13,729 nucleotides of DNA from Solobacterium sp. Its GTDB lineage: Bacteria > Bacillota_I > Bacilli_A > Erysipelotrichales > Erysipelotrichaceae. The position numbers and the translations under genes were made by a program. The notes under the pieces are model-generated. The model saw nothing but the letters and a program-made list of their open reading frames with translations. It was not told the origin of the DNA and searched no databases. The DNA is taken from contig JAFYGX010000192.1 of NCBI GenBank assembly GCA_017543025.1, positions 1 to 13,729 of the forward strand, in the 5' to 3' direction. Positions 13,594 through 13,729 of the stretch are shown here, one piece after another. Numbering within the stretch: the first letter of the stretch is position 1; each line of letters opens with the position of its first letter.

Positions 13594-13729
13594 TTACCCC
13601 GCCCCATAAAGGGGCGATGCTTGCCAAAGCTTCGTGTATCCCTTAATGGTTATAGAGTTTGCAGCTCACTCAGCCAGTCCTGACGTCACAGCACGAGGCT
13701 GTGCTCCTGGCTTATGCTTAGCGTCGCCT
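13594..13729 (-). mobile_element. Probable right end of a tnpB-type (IS200/IS605-like) element, continues out of window
   Basis: The segment ends next to the broken surface-protein gene. It has a subterminal perfect 6-bp hairpin (CGCCCC-ataaa-GGGGCG at about 13600-13616), typical of IS200/IS605 ends, no terminal inverted repeat of the DDE type, and a C-terminal coding tail on the same strand. The exact border is uncertain by about 10 bp. The family assignment is inference. Confidence 0.45.
13594..13729 (-). ncRNA. Possible omega RNA (TnpB guide RNA scaffold)
   Basis: On the minus strand: an outer stem AGCCAG/CTGGCT (13706-13711 with 13671-13676) encloses an inner CACAGC-ctcgt-GCTGTG hairpin (13687-13703). 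A GCTT-TGGC-AAGC hairpin and the terminal CGCCCC...GGGGCG hairpin follow, and then the element border. An RNA that overlaps the tnpB 3' end and stops at the right end is the known layout of omega RNAs. Confidence 0.35.
13666..13728 (-). CDS. C-terminal tail of a putative TnpB, partial
   Basis: Twenty residues and a TGA are visible (G-D-A-K-H-K-P-G-A-Q-P-R-A-V-T-S...), entering from outside the window. The polar tail without a fold, next to the right-end hairpins, would suit the extreme C-terminus of TnpB. The catalytic part is not in the window, so identity rests on context alone. Confidence 0.3.
   Translation of the reverse strand, partial: GDAKHKPGAQPRAVTSGLAE

Noticed and set aside
13297..13683. 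A + strand frame of 128 codons near the right edge
   Set aside because: It runs through the surface-protein terminator, the remnant and the element end, has no good ribosome site and matches no family by eye.

Overview
This window looks like chromosomal DNA of a low-to-moderate GC (about half GC) Gram-positive fermentative Firmicute. Purine-rich Shine-Dalgarno sites stand close before most starts, terminators are compact stem-loops with T-tracts, the oxaloacetate decarboxylase is the Na+-pumping type with a separate biotin carrier, and a possible CcpA (cre) operator is present. A gut Erysipelotrichia-type bacterium is my best guess; this is inference from protein style, not a database match.

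Layout. (1) 1-809: the 3' part of a biotin-protein ligase gene on +, with its own terminator. (2) 866-4239: a four-gene operon on the minus strand (read from 4199 down: oadA-type carboxytransferase, OadG-type gamma subunit, biotin carrier protein, OadB-type membrane beta subunit). It encodes a sodium-pumping decarboxylase, probably for oxaloacetate, and ends in a terminator that faces the birA terminator. (3) 4200-4456: a divergent promoter region with a possible cre site. (4) 4457-5911: pyruvate kinase on + with a strong terminator. Pyruvate kinase, the decarboxylase and the ligase that would biotinylate the carrier thus lie together, around the PEP/pyruvate/oxaloacetate node.

(5) 5945-13110: a two-gene envelope operon on the minus strand, with a very good sigma-A promoter at 13083-13110, a structured leader of about 220 nt holding two possible small ORFs, an 855-residue RND/MMPL-type transporter, and an overlapping gene for a 1407-residue secreted and membrane-anchored protein. 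That second protein combines a signal peptide, ten GLUG-type G-G-I-[AV]-G repeats split by a long coiled coil, a two-helix membrane hairpin, and two apparently tandem copies of an extracellular C-terminal module. Translational coupling and domain layout suggest it works as the envelope partner of the transporter. This pair is the most interesting system in the window.

(6) 13397-13729: the last 43 codons of a surface protein with a SpaA/Cna-B-like ending and its terminator, abutting a GC-rich structured segment. That segment looks like the right end of a tnpB-type (IS200/IS605-like) insertion element, with a possible omega RNA, continuing out of the window. The surface-protein gene therefore appears to have been cut by the insertion.
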